From Paenarthrobacter ureafaciens (GTDB lineage: Bacteria > Actinomycetota > Actinomycetes > Actinomycetales > Micrococcaceae), in assembly GCF_004028095.1 (NCBI RefSeq), contig NZ_SBHM01000007.1, forward strand, positions 2,294,001-2,358,000: a DNA stretch of 64,000 nt, given 5' to 3'. The notes beneath the pieces were generated by a model. That model made no database searches. It worked only from the letters and a program-made list of their open reading frames with translations, and had not been told where the DNA came from. This document shows positions 24,643 to 33,138 of the stretch, piece by piece. Position 1 is the first letter of the stretch. Every line of letters begins with the position of its first letter. The position numbers were made by a program, and so were the translations under genes.

Positions 24643-25650
24643 GTGACCCACGAACTGCTCACAATCGGGCGCATCAGCGTTGATATCTACCCGAACGACA
24701 TTGGAGTCGGGCTGGAGGATGTAACCTCCTTCGGCAAGTACCTGGGAGGTTCGCCCTCCAACGTGGCCGTCGCTGCCGCCCGCCACGGCCGCCGCACCGG
24801 CGTGATCACCCGCACCGGCGATGATCCGTTCGGCAGCTTCCTGCACCGCGAACTGCGCAAGTTCGGCGTGGACGATTCCTTTGTCACGCCGGCGGCCGGG
24901 CAGACTCCTGCCACCTTCTGTGCCATCAAGCCGGCCACCGACGAATTCCCGCTGTACTTCTACGGCCGGTTCCCCACGGCCCCGGACCTGCAGATCAAGG
25001 CCCAAGAGCTGGACCTGGACGCAATCCGGGACGCCGGGATCTTCTGGTCCACCGTCACCGGCCTCTGCCAGGAGCCCTCCCGCAGCGCCCACATCGCGGC
25101 GCACGAGGCACGCCCCCGGACCGGCCTGAAAGAGGGCCAGTTCACCATCCTGGACCTCGACTACCGGCCAATGTTCTGGGCATCCGAAGAGGAAGCCCGC
25201 GCCGAGGTCGCCAAGATCCTCCCGCACGTGACGGTCGCGATCGGCAATGACAAGGAATGCGCCGTGGCCGTAGGGGAGGGAACTCCTGATGAGCAGGCGG
25301 ACCGCCTCCTGGCCGCCGGCGTGGAGATCGCCGTCGTGAAGCTTGGCGCGGAAGGCGTCATGGCCAAGACCCGCACCGAGCGCGTGGTTTCCGCACCCGT
25401 GCCGGTGGAGACGGTCAACGGCTTGGGCGCCGGTGACTCCTTCGGGGGAGCCTTCTGCCACGGCTTGCTGTCAGGCTGGCCTCTGTCCGAGGTTCTGGAC
25501 TACGCAAACGCTTCCGGTGCGATCGTCGCATCCCGCCTCTCTTGCGCGGATGCGATGCCGACGCCGGACGAGGTCACCTCGCTGCTGGCCGAACGCGGCC
25601 GGTCCATCCCCGGCGCATCCGCCGCACTTGCAGAAGGAGCCGTGCGTTGA
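24643..25650 (+). CDS. iolC: 5-dehydro-2-deoxygluconokinase IolC
   Basis: A PfkB-family kinase of 335 residues that phosphorylates 2-deoxy-5-keto-D-gluconate. YLGGSPSNVAVAAARHGRRTGVITRTGDDPFG is the N-terminal PfkB signature, and VNGLGAGDSFGGAFCHGLL (about 258-276) holds the anion hole and catalytic Asp. The GTG at 24643 (MTHELLTIGRIS) is chosen because the upstream 29 codons are non-conserved leader DNA. The next gene starts inside its stop codon. First gene of the plus-strand inositol operon. Confidence 0.9.
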   Translation: MTHELLTIGRISVDIYPNDIGVGLEDVTSFGKYLGGSPSNVAVAAARHGRRTGVITRTGDDPFGSFLHRELRKFGVDDSFVTPAAGQTPATFCAIKPATDEFPLYFYGRFPTAPDLQIKAQELDLDAIRDAGIFWSTVTGLCQEPSRSAHIAAHEARPRTGLKEGQFTILDLDYRPMFWASEEEARAEVAKILPHVTVAIGNDKECAVAVGEGTPDEQADRLLAAGVEIAVVKLGAEGVMAKTRTERVVSAPVPVETVNGLGAGDSFGGAFCHGLLSGWPLSEVLDYANASGAIVASRLSCADAMPTPDEVTSLLAERGRSIPGASAALAEGAVR

Positions 25651-26609
25651 GCCTCAACGATGACCCCCGCCGTTACGAACACCTGAGCCGGATCCGGCTG
25701 GAGGACCCGCAGGCCGTAGCCCGCGCAGCTGCCACCCGCCGTCGTCATTCCGGCCTGAAGCACGGCGTGCAGAACTTCATTGTTGCCGCCGACCACCCGG
25801 CCCGCGGCGCCCTCGCCGTCGGCAGCGATCCGATGGCCATGGCCGACCGCCGCGATCTTCTGGACCGTCTGCAGATCGCTTTGGCGAACCCGGCCGTTGA
25901 CGGCATCCTGGCCTCGCCGGACATCATGGATGATCTGCTGCTGCTCGGCGCCCTCGAAGGCAAGCTCGTCTTCGGTTCCATGAACCGCGGCGGCCTTGCC
26001 GGCTTGGTGAATGAGTTCGATGACCGTTTCACGGGCCACACCGCCGCTGCCCTTGAGGCGCTCGGTGCCGATGGCGGCAAGATGCTGACCCGCATCTGCC
26101 TGGGCGATCCGGACACAGTGGCTACCTTGGAAGCTACGGCGAAGGCGATCGATTCCCTGGCCGAGCGGAAGCTGATCGCCATGGTGGAGCCGTTCCTGTC
26201 CGTGCGCGACGCCAACGGCAAGGTCCGCAACGATCTCCGCGCCGATGCCGTGATCAAGTCTGTCGGCATCGCCGAGGGCCTCGGTTCCACCAGCGCCTAC
26301 ACCTGGATGAAGCTGCCTGTGGTGGCCGGGATGGAACGCGTCATGGCCTCCACCACCCTGCCCACCGTGCTGCTCGGCGGTGACCCCGACGGCAGCCCTG
26401 ATGAAGTCTTCGCGTCGTGGCAGGCCGCGCTGGCGTTGCCCGGCGTGCAGGGCCTCACCGTCGGGCGGACGCTTCTGTACCCGCACGACGGCGATGTGGC
26501 AGGTGCCGTCGCGACGGCCGCCTCGCTGCTGAACAACACTGCGCCCGCGGCACGTGACGCCGCAGGGCTCACCTCGTCAGACCGTATCCCCGTGAAAGTA
26601 TCGGAGTAA
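25647..26609 (+). CDS. Cgl0158-type (beta/alpha)8-barrel protein, probable aldolase of inositol catabolism
   Basis: A 320-residue protein similar in style and gene position to the barrel protein next to iolC in Corynebacterium glutamicum (Cgl0158). Features: HGVQNFIVAADHPARGAL, DGILASPDIMDDLLLL, SMNRGG, GGDPDGSPDEVFASWQAAL. It is a good candidate for the IolJ step, splitting 2-deoxy-5-keto-D-gluconate 6-phosphate into dihydroxyacetone phosphate and malonate semialdehyde, since no other aldolase is in the cluster; that is inference. The start is TTG at 25647, overlapping the iolC stop (TTGA), with AAGGAG eight bases upstream. Confidence 0.8.
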   Translation: MSLNDDPRRYEHLSRIRLEDPQAVARAAATRRRHSGLKHGVQNFIVAADHPARGALAVGSDPMAMADRRDLLDRLQIALANPAVDGILASPDIMDDLLLLGALEGKLVFGSMNRGGLAGLVNEFDDRFTGHTAAALEALGADGGKMLTRICLGDPDTVATLEATAKAIDSLAERKLIAMVEPFLSVRDANGKVRNDLRADAVIKSVGIAEGLGSTSAYTWMKLPVVAGMERVMASTTLPTVLLGGDPDGSPDEVFASWQAALALPGVQGLTVGRTLLYPHDGDVAGAVATAASLLNNTAPAARDAAGLTSSDRIPVKVSE

Positions 26610-26615
26610 CTCGCC

Positions 26616-28577
26616 ATGCGGACCATAACCGGAACAGCAACCCGTCGGATGACCGTGGCGCAGGCCGTGGTCGAGTTCCTGTCCAAGCAGTACACCGTTG
26701 ATTCGGTGGGTGGCGTGGACTTCCGTGAGCGCCTGATTCCGGGCACCTTCGGCATTTTCGGGCACGGCAACGTTGCCGGTGTGGGCCAGGCTTTGAAGCA
26801 GTATCAGGCCGCTGACCCGTCCATCATGCCGTACTACCAGGGCAGGAACGAGCAGGCCCAGGTCCACCAGGCTGTGGGTTATGCCCGGCATACGCGCCGC
26901 CGCCAGACGTTCGCGATCAGTACCTCGATCGGTCCGGGGTCCTCCAACCTGCTCACCGGTGCAGCCCTGGCTACGACCAACCGGCTGCCGGTGTTGCTGC
27001 TTCCGTCTGATACGTTCGCGACCCGTGCCGCTGACCCGGTGCTGCAGCAGCTCGAGCTGCCATACGCGTACGACATCACGGTCAATGATGCGTTCCGGCC
27101 GTTGTCGAAGTTCTTTGACCGGGTGAACCGTCCGGAGCAGTTGTTCTCCGCGTTCCACCACGGCCTGCGGGTACTGACTGACCCGGCCGAGACCGGTGCG
27201 GTGACTATTTCGTTGCCGCAGGATGTCCAGGCCGAGGCGTTTGATGTTCCCGAAGAATTCCTGGCCGAGCGGGAGTGGCGCATCCGCCGTCCCGAAGCCG
27301 AGGATGATGACATTCGCCGCGCCGTGGAAGCGATCCGTGCAGCGAAGCGTCCGCTGATCATTGCCGGCGGCGGTGTTCTCTACGCGTACGCCAATGAGGA
27401 ACTGGCGAAGTTCGCGGAGCTGACCGGTATTCCGGTGGGCAACACGCAGGCCGGTGTCGGCGTGCTCCCGTGGGATCACAAGCATTCCCTTGGCGCGATC
27501 GGTTCCACGGGAACGACGGCGGCGAATGCCATCGCTGCCGAAGCGGACCTGATCATCGGTATCGGCACCCGCTACGAGGACTTCACTACCGCGTCCCGCA
27601 CGGCGTTCCAGAACCCGGACGTGAAGTTCGTGAATATCAACGTCGCCGCGATCGACGCGTACAAGCACGGCACGCACCTGCCCATCGTGGCCGATGCCCG
27701 CAAGGCGCTCGTGAAGCTGAACCAGGCCCTGGGTGGCTACCGCGTGGGCGCTGACCTGGAGCAGAAGGTCGCCGCCGAAAAGAAGCGCTGGGACGCGACC
27801 GTGGATGAAGCGTTCGAGACACGCTTCACGCCGTTGCCGGCTCAGAACGAAATCATCGGTGCCACGAACAAGGCCATGGACGCCCAGGACGTGGTGATCT
27901 GCGCAGCCGGGTCACTGCCCGGTGACCTGCACAAGATGTGGCGGGTCCGGGACCCGTTCGGGTACCACGTGGAATACGCGTACTCCTGCATGGGCTACGA
28001 GATCCCCGGTGGTTTGGGCGTCAAGCGTGCAGCGCTTGCCGAGGCAGCAGCAGGCGGCCCGGAGCGGGATGTGGTGGTCATGGTGGGGGACGGCTCCTAC
28101 CTGATGATGCACACCGAACTGGTCACCGCCGTCGCCGAACGCATCAAACTGATCGTGGTGCTGATCCAGAACCACGGCTACGCCTCCATCGGCTCCCTTT
28201 CTGAGATGCTGGGTTCGCAGCGTTTCGGTACCCAGTACCGGGTGCTGGACAAGGAACAGCACTCCTTCGACGCCGGCGAGAACCTGCCCATCGACCTCGC
28301 CACGAACGCCGAATCCCTCGGCGCGAAGGTCATCCGGATCGAACCGGGCGAGAAGGTCATCGCCGAACTCGAACAAGCCATCCGCGACGCGAAGGCAGCC
28401 CCCGAGGAGACCGGCCCGATCGTGATCCACGTCGAATCCGACCCGCTCCTGGACGCCCCGTCCTCCGAGTCCTGGTGGGATGTGCCCGTCTCGCAGGTCT
28501 CCGAACTGGAATCCACGCAGCAGGCCTACAAGACCTACACCGACCACAAGAACCGCCAGCGCAAACTGCTCGGCTAG
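26616..28577 (+). CDS. iolD: 3D-(3,5/4)-trihydroxycyclohexane-1,2-dione hydrolase IolD
   Basis: A thiamine-diphosphate enzyme of 653 residues that opens the ring of trihydroxycyclohexane-dione to 5-deoxy-glucuronate. GIFGHGNVAGVGQAL and the YYQGRNEQAQVHQAVGYA segment (with the catalytic Glu) lie in the N-terminal domain; the ThDP motif is VVMVGDGSYLMMHTELVTA followed by NHGYASIG. The length is right for IolD. ATG start 6 bp after the preceding gene. Confidence 0.95.
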   Translation: MRTITGTATRRMTVAQAVVEFLSKQYTVDSVGGVDFRERLIPGTFGIFGHGNVAGVGQALKQYQAADPSIMPYYQGRNEQAQVHQAVGYARHTRRRQTFAISTSIGPGSSNLLTGAALATTNRLPVLLLPSDTFATRAADPVLQQLELPYAYDITVNDAFRPLSKFFDRVNRPEQLFSAFHHGLRVLTDPAETGAVTISLPQDVQAEAFDVPEEFLAEREWRIRRPEAEDDDIRRAVEAIRAAKRPLIIAGGGVLYAYANEELAKFAELTGIPVGNTQAGVGVLPWDHKHSLGAIGSTGTTAANAIAAEADLIIGIGTRYEDFTTASRTAFQNPDVKFVNINVAAIDAYKHGTHLPIVADARKALVKLNQALGGYRVGADLEQKVAAEKKRWDATVDEAFETRFTPLPAQNEIIGATNKAMDAQDVVICAAGSLPGDLHKMWRVRDPFGYHVEYAYSCMGYEIPGGLGVKRAALAEAAAGGPERDVVVMVGDGSYLMMHTELVTAVAERIKLIVVLIQNHGYASIGSLSEMLGSQRFGTQYRVLDKEQHSFDAGENLPIDLATNAESLGAKVIRIEPGEKVIAELEQAIRDAKAAPEETGPIVIHVESDPLLDAPSSESWWDVPVSQVSELESTQQAYKTYTDHKNRQRKLLG

Positions 28578-28622
28578 AACCCCAGACATCCGCCCCTAAA
28601 GCTAGAAGACGAGGAAGTCCGC

Positions 28623-30137
28623 ATGTCGACGACGACCACCACTTTGACCACTATTAACCACTTCATCAACGGTGCTGAGTCCGCCGGTGAAGGTGACCGC
28701 ACCCAGCCGGTGTACAACCCGGCCACGGGCCAGGTCACCGCCGAGCTGCGCCTGGCGAACGAGAATGACCTGAACACCACGGTCGCCGCAGCCCGGAAAG
28801 CGGCCGATTCCTGGGGTGATATTTCCCTGGCCAAGCGCACGGCGGTGCTGTTCAAGTTCCGTGAGCTCGTCGCAGCCCACGTGGACGAACTGGCAGAGTT
28901 GATCACGGCCGAGCACGGCAAGGTCCTCTCCGACGCCAAGGGCGAGATCGGCCGTGGCCTGGAAGTTATCGAGTTCGCCTGTGGCATCCCCTCGCTGCTC
29001 AAGGGTGACTACTCGGACCAGGTTTCCACGGGCATTGACGTGTTCTCCTTCCGTGAACCGTTGGGCGTGGTGGCCGGTATTACCCCGTTCAACTTCCCGG
29101 TGATGGTGCCGTTGTGGATGGCCCCAATGGCCATCGCGACCGGTAACGCGTTCATCCTCAAGCCCTCCGAACGGGACCCGTCCCCGTCGCTGCTGCTGGC
29201 CAAGCTGTGGCAGGAAGCGGGCCTGCCTGATGGTGTGTTCCAGGTCCTGCACGGCGGCAAGGAAACCGTTGATGGCCTGCTGACGCACCCGGACGTGGAC
29301 GGTATCTCCTTCGTCGGGTCCACCCCGATCGCCCAGTACGTCCACGAAACCGCCACCAGGCACGGCAAGCGGGTCCAGGCACTTGGTGGGGCGAAGAACC
29401 ACGCCATTGTGCTCCCGGACGCTGACCTGGACAACGCCGCGGACCACCTCGCCGCCGCCGCGTTCGGCTCGGCAGGGGAGCGGTGCATGGCGATCTCGGT
29501 GGCCGTCGCCGTCGGGGACGCCGCTGACCTGCTGGTGAAGAAGGTCCAAGAACGCGCCCTGGCCGTGAAGGTCAACAACGGCACCGAACCCGGCGCCGAA
29601 ATGGGCCCGGTGATCACCCCGGCCTCGAAGGAACGGATCGTGAAGATCGTTACCGAAGCAGAAACCGCCGGTGCTGCGATGGTGGTGGACGGCCGGGACC
29701 TGGTCGTCCCGGGCCACGAAGACGGCTTCTGGGTGGGCCCGACCGTGATCGACCACGTCAAAACCGAAATGAGCGCCTACACCGAGGAGATCTTCGGCCC
29801 CGTCCTGGTGGTGGTCCGCGTGGACACCCTGGAGGACGGCATCAAGCTGATCAACTCCAACCCGTACGGCAACGGCACCGCGATCTTCACCTCCTCGGGA
29901 GCCGCGGCCCGGAAGTTCCAGCGCTCGGTCACCGTGGGCATGATCGGGATCAACGTGCCCCTGCCCGTCCCGGTGGCCTACCACTCCTTCGGCGGCTGGA
30001 AAGCCTCCCTGTTCGGCGACAAGCACATCTACGGCCCCGAAGGCGTCTCCTTCTACACCCGCGGCAAGGTCGTCACCTCCCGCTGGCCCGAAACCCACCA
30101 CGCCTCCGGCGCCTCCTACAACTTCCCCTCCAACTAG
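28623..30137 (+). CDS. iolA: CoA-acylating (methyl)malonate-semialdehyde dehydrogenase IolA/MmsA
   Basis: A 504-residue aldehyde dehydrogenase that converts malonate semialdehyde to acetyl-CoA (and methylmalonate semialdehyde to propionyl-CoA). GVVAGITPFNFPVMVPLWM is typical of the MmsA clade, FVGSTPIAQYVHETA is the NAD-binding loop and GSAGERCMAIS contains catalytic Cys288. ATG start with GACGAGGAAG upstream, 45 bp after iolD. A hairpin follows the stop, before iolE. Confidence 0.94.
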   Translation: MSTTTTTLTTINHFINGAESAGEGDRTQPVYNPATGQVTAELRLANENDLNTTVAAARKAADSWGDISLAKRTAVLFKFRELVAAHVDELAELITAEHGKVLSDAKGEIGRGLEVIEFACGIPSLLKGDYSDQVSTGIDVFSFREPLGVVAGITPFNFPVMVPLWMAPMAIATGNAFILKPSERDPSPSLLLAKLWQEAGLPDGVFQVLHGGKETVDGLLTHPDVDGISFVGSTPIAQYVHETATRHGKRVQALGGAKNHAIVLPDADLDNAADHLAAAAFGSAGERCMAISVAVAVGDAADLLVKKVQERALAVKVNNGTEPGAEMGPVITPASKERIVKIVTEAETAGAAMVVDGRDLVVPGHEDGFWVGPTVIDHVKTEMSAYTEEIFGPVLVVVRVDTLEDGIKLINSNPYGNGTAIFTSSGAAARKFQRSVTVGMIGINVPLPVPVAYHSFGGWKASLFGDKHIYGPEGVSFYTRGKVVTSRWPETHHASGASYNFPSN

Positions 30138-30143
30138 CCCCCA

Positions 30144-30180
30144 CCTCCGCTGCCCGGCACCAAAGCCGGGGCAGTGGAGG
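30144..30180 (+). promoter_or_regulatory. Intra-operon hairpin between iolA and iolE
   Basis: CCTCCG-CTGCCCGGC pairs with GCCGGGGCAG-TGGAGG around ACCAAA, with one bulged G and one G-U pair, giving about 15 bp. There is no T-run after it, so full termination is unlikely; RNA processing, stability or partial termination are alternatives. The 3' arm holds GGAGG, the only strong Shine-Dalgarno string before iolE. Confidence 0.6.
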
Positions 30181-30203
30181 CTATCAAGAAAGACACCGTT
30201 GTC

Positions 30204-31121
30204 ATGACTGACGTCGAGAACAAGCTCACCATCGGCACCGCTCCCGATTCCTGGGGTGTTTGGTTCGCGGACGATCCCCAGCAAACACCGTGGGAGCGGT
30301 TCCTGGACGAGGTCGCAGAGTCCGGCTACAAGTGGATCGAACTGGGTCCCTATGGCTACCTGCCGACCGACCCCGCCCGCCTCGCGGAGGAACTCAAGCA
30401 GCGTGACCTGAAGGTCAGCGCCGGTACAGTCTTCACTGCTTTCCACCGCGGCGCCAAGCAGTACGAGGAAGCCTGGGAGCCCGCCCGCAAGGTAGCCGAA
30501 CTCACTGCAGCCATGGGCGGCGAACACATTGTGGTTATCCCGGCCATGTGGCGCGACGACGTCACGGGCGAAGCCGTGGAGAACGGCGAACTGACGGACG
30601 AACAGTGGGCAGACCTGTTCGCCGGCCACAACCGCATGGGGAAGGTCCTGCTGGAAGACTTCGGGCTGCACCAGCAGTTCCACTCCCACGCCGACTCCCA
30701 CGTGGGGGCGCAGAAGGACATCGAGACCCTCCTTGCCGCAACGGATCCCCAGTACTTGAACCTGTGCCTGGACACCGGCCACGCCGAATACTGCGGAGCC
30801 TCCAGCCTTGAGCTCATCAAGAACTACCCGGAGCGCATCGGCTACCTGCACCTGAAGCAGATCAACCCCGAGGTCCTGGCCGAAGTCAATGAGAAGAACA
30901 TGACCTGGGCAGCGGCAAACCTGGCCGGCGTCATGACCGAGCCGCCGAACGGCCTTCCGGACCTGCGTGCCGTCATCGAAGCCGTGGAGGGCCTGAACCG
31001 CCCCATCTTCGGCATCGTGGAACAGGACATGTACCCGGCAGCCTTCGACGTACCGATGCCGATCGCCAAGCGCACCCGCAACTACCTGCTCTCCTGCGGC
31101 TCCCGGACCCGTGTCCAGTAG
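30204..31121 (+). CDS. iolE: Myo-inosose-2 dehydratase IolE-like
   Basis: A 305-residue sugar-isomerase/epimerase TIM barrel. The C-terminal half follows Bacillus IolE closely in order: FHSHADSHVG, LCLDTGHAEY, IGYLHLKQINPEVLAEVNEKNMTW, MTEPPNGLPDL, EQDMYPAAFDVPMPIAKRTRNYL. IolE dehydrates 2-keto-myo-inositol to the dione used by IolD, and no better candidate is in the cluster. The start is uncertain: ATG 30204 (MTDVENKL) has only AAGAAAGA nearby, while the GGAGG at 30176-30180 is too far away. A GTG at 30174 is in frame. The 3' end is followed by a short duplication of its own last bases. Confidence 0.8.
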   Translation: MTDVENKLTIGTAPDSWGVWFADDPQQTPWERFLDEVAESGYKWIELGPYGYLPTDPARLAEELKQRDLKVSAGTVFTAFHRGAKQYEEAWEPARKVAELTAAMGGEHIVVIPAMWRDDVTGEAVENGELTDEQWADLFAGHNRMGKVLLEDFGLHQQFHSHADSHVGAQKDIETLLAATDPQYLNLCLDTGHAEYCGASSLELIKNYPERIGYLHLKQINPEVLAEVNEKNMTWAAANLAGVMTEPPNGLPDLRAVIEAVEGLNRPIFGIVEQDMYPAAFDVPMPIAKRTRNYLLSCGSRTRVQ

Positions 31122-31136
31122 CACCGTCCAGTAGCA
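31113..31136. repeat. 13-bp duplication of the iolE 3' end
   Basis: GTCCAGTAGCA at 31113-31123 contains the iolE stop codon and recurs at 31126-31136, a 13-bp period. This is the same kind of structure as the repeats after the mannosidase and DUF998 genes, here with the stop still intact in the copy. Confidence 0.7.
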
Positions 31137-31167
31137 GCCAAACCACACTCACCAAAGGACAGAAACT

Positions 31168-32181
31168 GTGACAAAGACTCTCCGCGTAGCCGTCATCGGC
31201 GCAGGCCGCATGGGTGCTGACCACATCAAGCGCCTCAGCACGCGCATCCACGGTGCTGAAGTTGCCGCCGTCGTCGACGTTGACCTGGCCCGTGCGCAAG
31301 CCGCCATTGAAGGCATCGACGGTGCAGTGGCCCTGGCCAGTGCCGACGAGGCCCTCAACAACGGCGACGTCAACGCCGTCCTGATCGCCACGCCGGGGTT
31401 CCTGCACGAGGAAATCCTGTACAAGGCGCTGGAGAAAGACTTCCCGATTCTGTGCGAGAAGCCCCTGACCCCGGACGCCGAGAGCTCCTGGAAGGTTGTC
31501 CAGGCGGAGCTCGTCCTGGGCCACAAGCGCATCCAGGTTGGTTTCATGCGCCGTTTCGACGCCGAGTACTCGGCTTTGGGTTCCATCATCCGCAACAGCG
31601 AATTGGGGGAGCTGTTGATGCTGCACCACCAGCACCGGAACCCGAGCACGCCGGAGGGCTTCACCAATGAGATGCTGATCAACGACTCCGTGGTCCACGA
31701 GTTCGACGCCATCCGCTACTTCACCGGCGAGGAGATCACGTCCGTGCAGGTCCGCCTGGGCAAGCCAACGCGCAACGCTCCCAACGGCCAGCACGATCCC
31801 CAGCAGGTCCTGATCGAAACCGAATCCGGTGTACTGGCCGACGTCGAAATCTATGTCAACGCCAAGTTCGGCTACCAGGTGGCTACTCAGGCTTCCTTCG
31901 AGGACGGCATCGTGAGCATCGGCGGTGACAGCGGCCCGTACGTCCAGACCGCGGGCAAGTGGGGCGGCAACGTCACGCCCGGTTTCGAGGACCGTTTTGG
32001 AGCCGCGTACGACGTCGAGGTGCAGGCTTGGGTGGATGCGGCACTTCGCGGCGAAATCGGCGGACCAACGGCATGGGACGGCTACGCCACCGCCGCCTGC
32101 TGCGAGGCCGGCGTTGAGGCGCAGAAGTCCGGCGAGAAGGTCAAGGTCCACTTGAACGCCAAGCCGGATCTGTACAAGTAG
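31168..32181 (+). CDS. iolG: Inositol 2-dehydrogenase IolG (Gfo/Idh/MocA family)
   Basis: A 337-residue NAD-dependent dehydrogenase that oxidises myo-inositol to 2-keto-myo-inositol. GAGRMG (11-16) is the dinucleotide loop, CEKPLTPDAE (about 95-104) carries the conserved EKP lysine, and VVHEFDAIRYFTGEE corresponds to the catalytic helix. The position between iolE and iolH supports inositol as substrate. GTG start with AAAGGA upstream. A second, different family member ends the transport operon at 38-39 kb. Confidence 0.88.
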   Translation: MTKTLRVAVIGAGRMGADHIKRLSTRIHGAEVAAVVDVDLARAQAAIEGIDGAVALASADEALNNGDVNAVLIATPGFLHEEILYKALEKDFPILCEKPLTPDAESSWKVVQAELVLGHKRIQVGFMRRFDAEYSALGSIIRNSELGELLMLHHQHRNPSTPEGFTNEMLINDSVVHEFDAIRYFTGEEITSVQVRLGKPTRNAPNGQHDPQQVLIETESGVLADVEIYVNAKFGYQVATQASFEDGIVSIGGDSGPYVQTAGKWGGNVTPGFEDRFGAAYDVEVQAWVDAALRGEIGGPTAWDGYATAACCEAGVEAQKSGEKVKVHLNAKPDLYK

Positions 32182-32191
32182 GGGACTGAAC

Positions 32192-33061
32192 ATGAAGATC
32201 GCACTTGATCCCACACCCTTCCACCACAGCCACAGCCTGCTGGAGTTCCCCCGCGTTGCTGCCGACCTCGGGTACAAGTACCTGCAGATGACGCCGCACG
32301 CGGACCTCATCCCCTTCTACAACCACCCCAAGGCCGACGATGAACTGGTAGGCAAGCTGAAAGCAGCGTGCAAGGATGCCGGCGTGGAAATCGCTTCCGT
32401 CCTGCCCGTGCTTCGCTGGTCCGGGCCGGACGAAGATGCCCGTGAGGCCGCTGTCCGCTACTGGAAGCGGGCCATCCGGATTGCCGTGGACCTTGGCGTC
32501 CAGACCATGAACACCGAGTTCAGCGGGCGCCCGGAGAAGGCCGAGGAATCCGAGCGTGCCTTCTACCGTTCCATGGAGGAGCTCCTGCCGATCATCGAGC
32601 GCGAAGGCCTTGACGTGCTGATTGACCCGCACCCGGACGACTTCGTGGAGGACGGCCTGGCCGCTCTGCGTGTCATCCGCGGCGTCAATTCGCCGAACAT
32701 CGGGATGGTCTACGTCGCCTCGCACACGTTCCACATGGGCAACAAACCGTTGGAGATCATGCGTGCCGCCGGTGACAAGCTGCGTCTGGTGCACATCTCC
32801 GACACCATGAACCACCACGCCTCCCACGGCCTGAGGTACATCACCAACCCGCCCGGGAACGCCGTACGCGTCCACCAGCACCTGAAGATCGGTGACGGGG
32901 ACGTCAACTGGAACGAGTTCTTTGGTGGCCTCAAGGAGATCGGCTTCCTGGACAAGGAGAACACCGTGATGGTTTCTTCCGTGTTTGCCGAGGACGAGAA
33001 CGCCGAGGAAGTCTCCCGCTACCAGCTCAAGACCATGACGGATTACATCGCCCAGGCCTAG
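32192..33061 (+). CDS. iolH: IolH-like sugar isomerase/epimerase (TIM barrel)
   Basis: A 289-residue AP-endonuclease-2-like barrel that begins MKIALDPTPFHHSHS, close to IolH of Bacillus. Likely metal ligands lie in DPHPDDF, ASHTFHMG and LVHISDTMNHHASHG. The reaction of IolH is not firmly established in the family. It starts 10 bp after iolG and is the last gene of the plus-strand operon; a bidirectional terminator separates it from iolB. Confidence 0.8.
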   Translation: MKIALDPTPFHHSHSLLEFPRVAADLGYKYLQMTPHADLIPFYNHPKADDELVGKLKAACKDAGVEIASVLPVLRWSGPDEDAREAAVRYWKRAIRIAVDLGVQTMNTEFSGRPEKAEESERAFYRSMEELLPIIEREGLDVLIDPHPDDFVEDGLAALRVIRGVNSPNIGMVYVASHTFHMGNKPLEIMRAAGDKLRLVHISDTMNHHASHGLRYITNPPGNAVRVHQHLKIGDGDVNWNEFFGGLKEIGFLDKENTVMVSSVFAEDENAEEVSRYQLKTMTDYIAQA

Positions 33062-33075
33062 TAGCGCTGAACACC

Positions 33076-33108
33076 AAGGAAGCCCCTGTGAATCACAGGG
33101 GCTTCCTT
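33076..33108. terminator. Bidirectional terminator between iolH and iolB
   Basis: A perfect 15-bp stem AAGGAAGCCCCTGTG / CACAGGGGCTTCCTT (33076-33090 with 33094-33108) with an AAT loop. It lies between the convergent stops of iolH and iolB. Confidence 0.85.
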
Positions 33109-33138
33109 AGTGCTTGGAATCAGGCTTATTGTCTGGGG

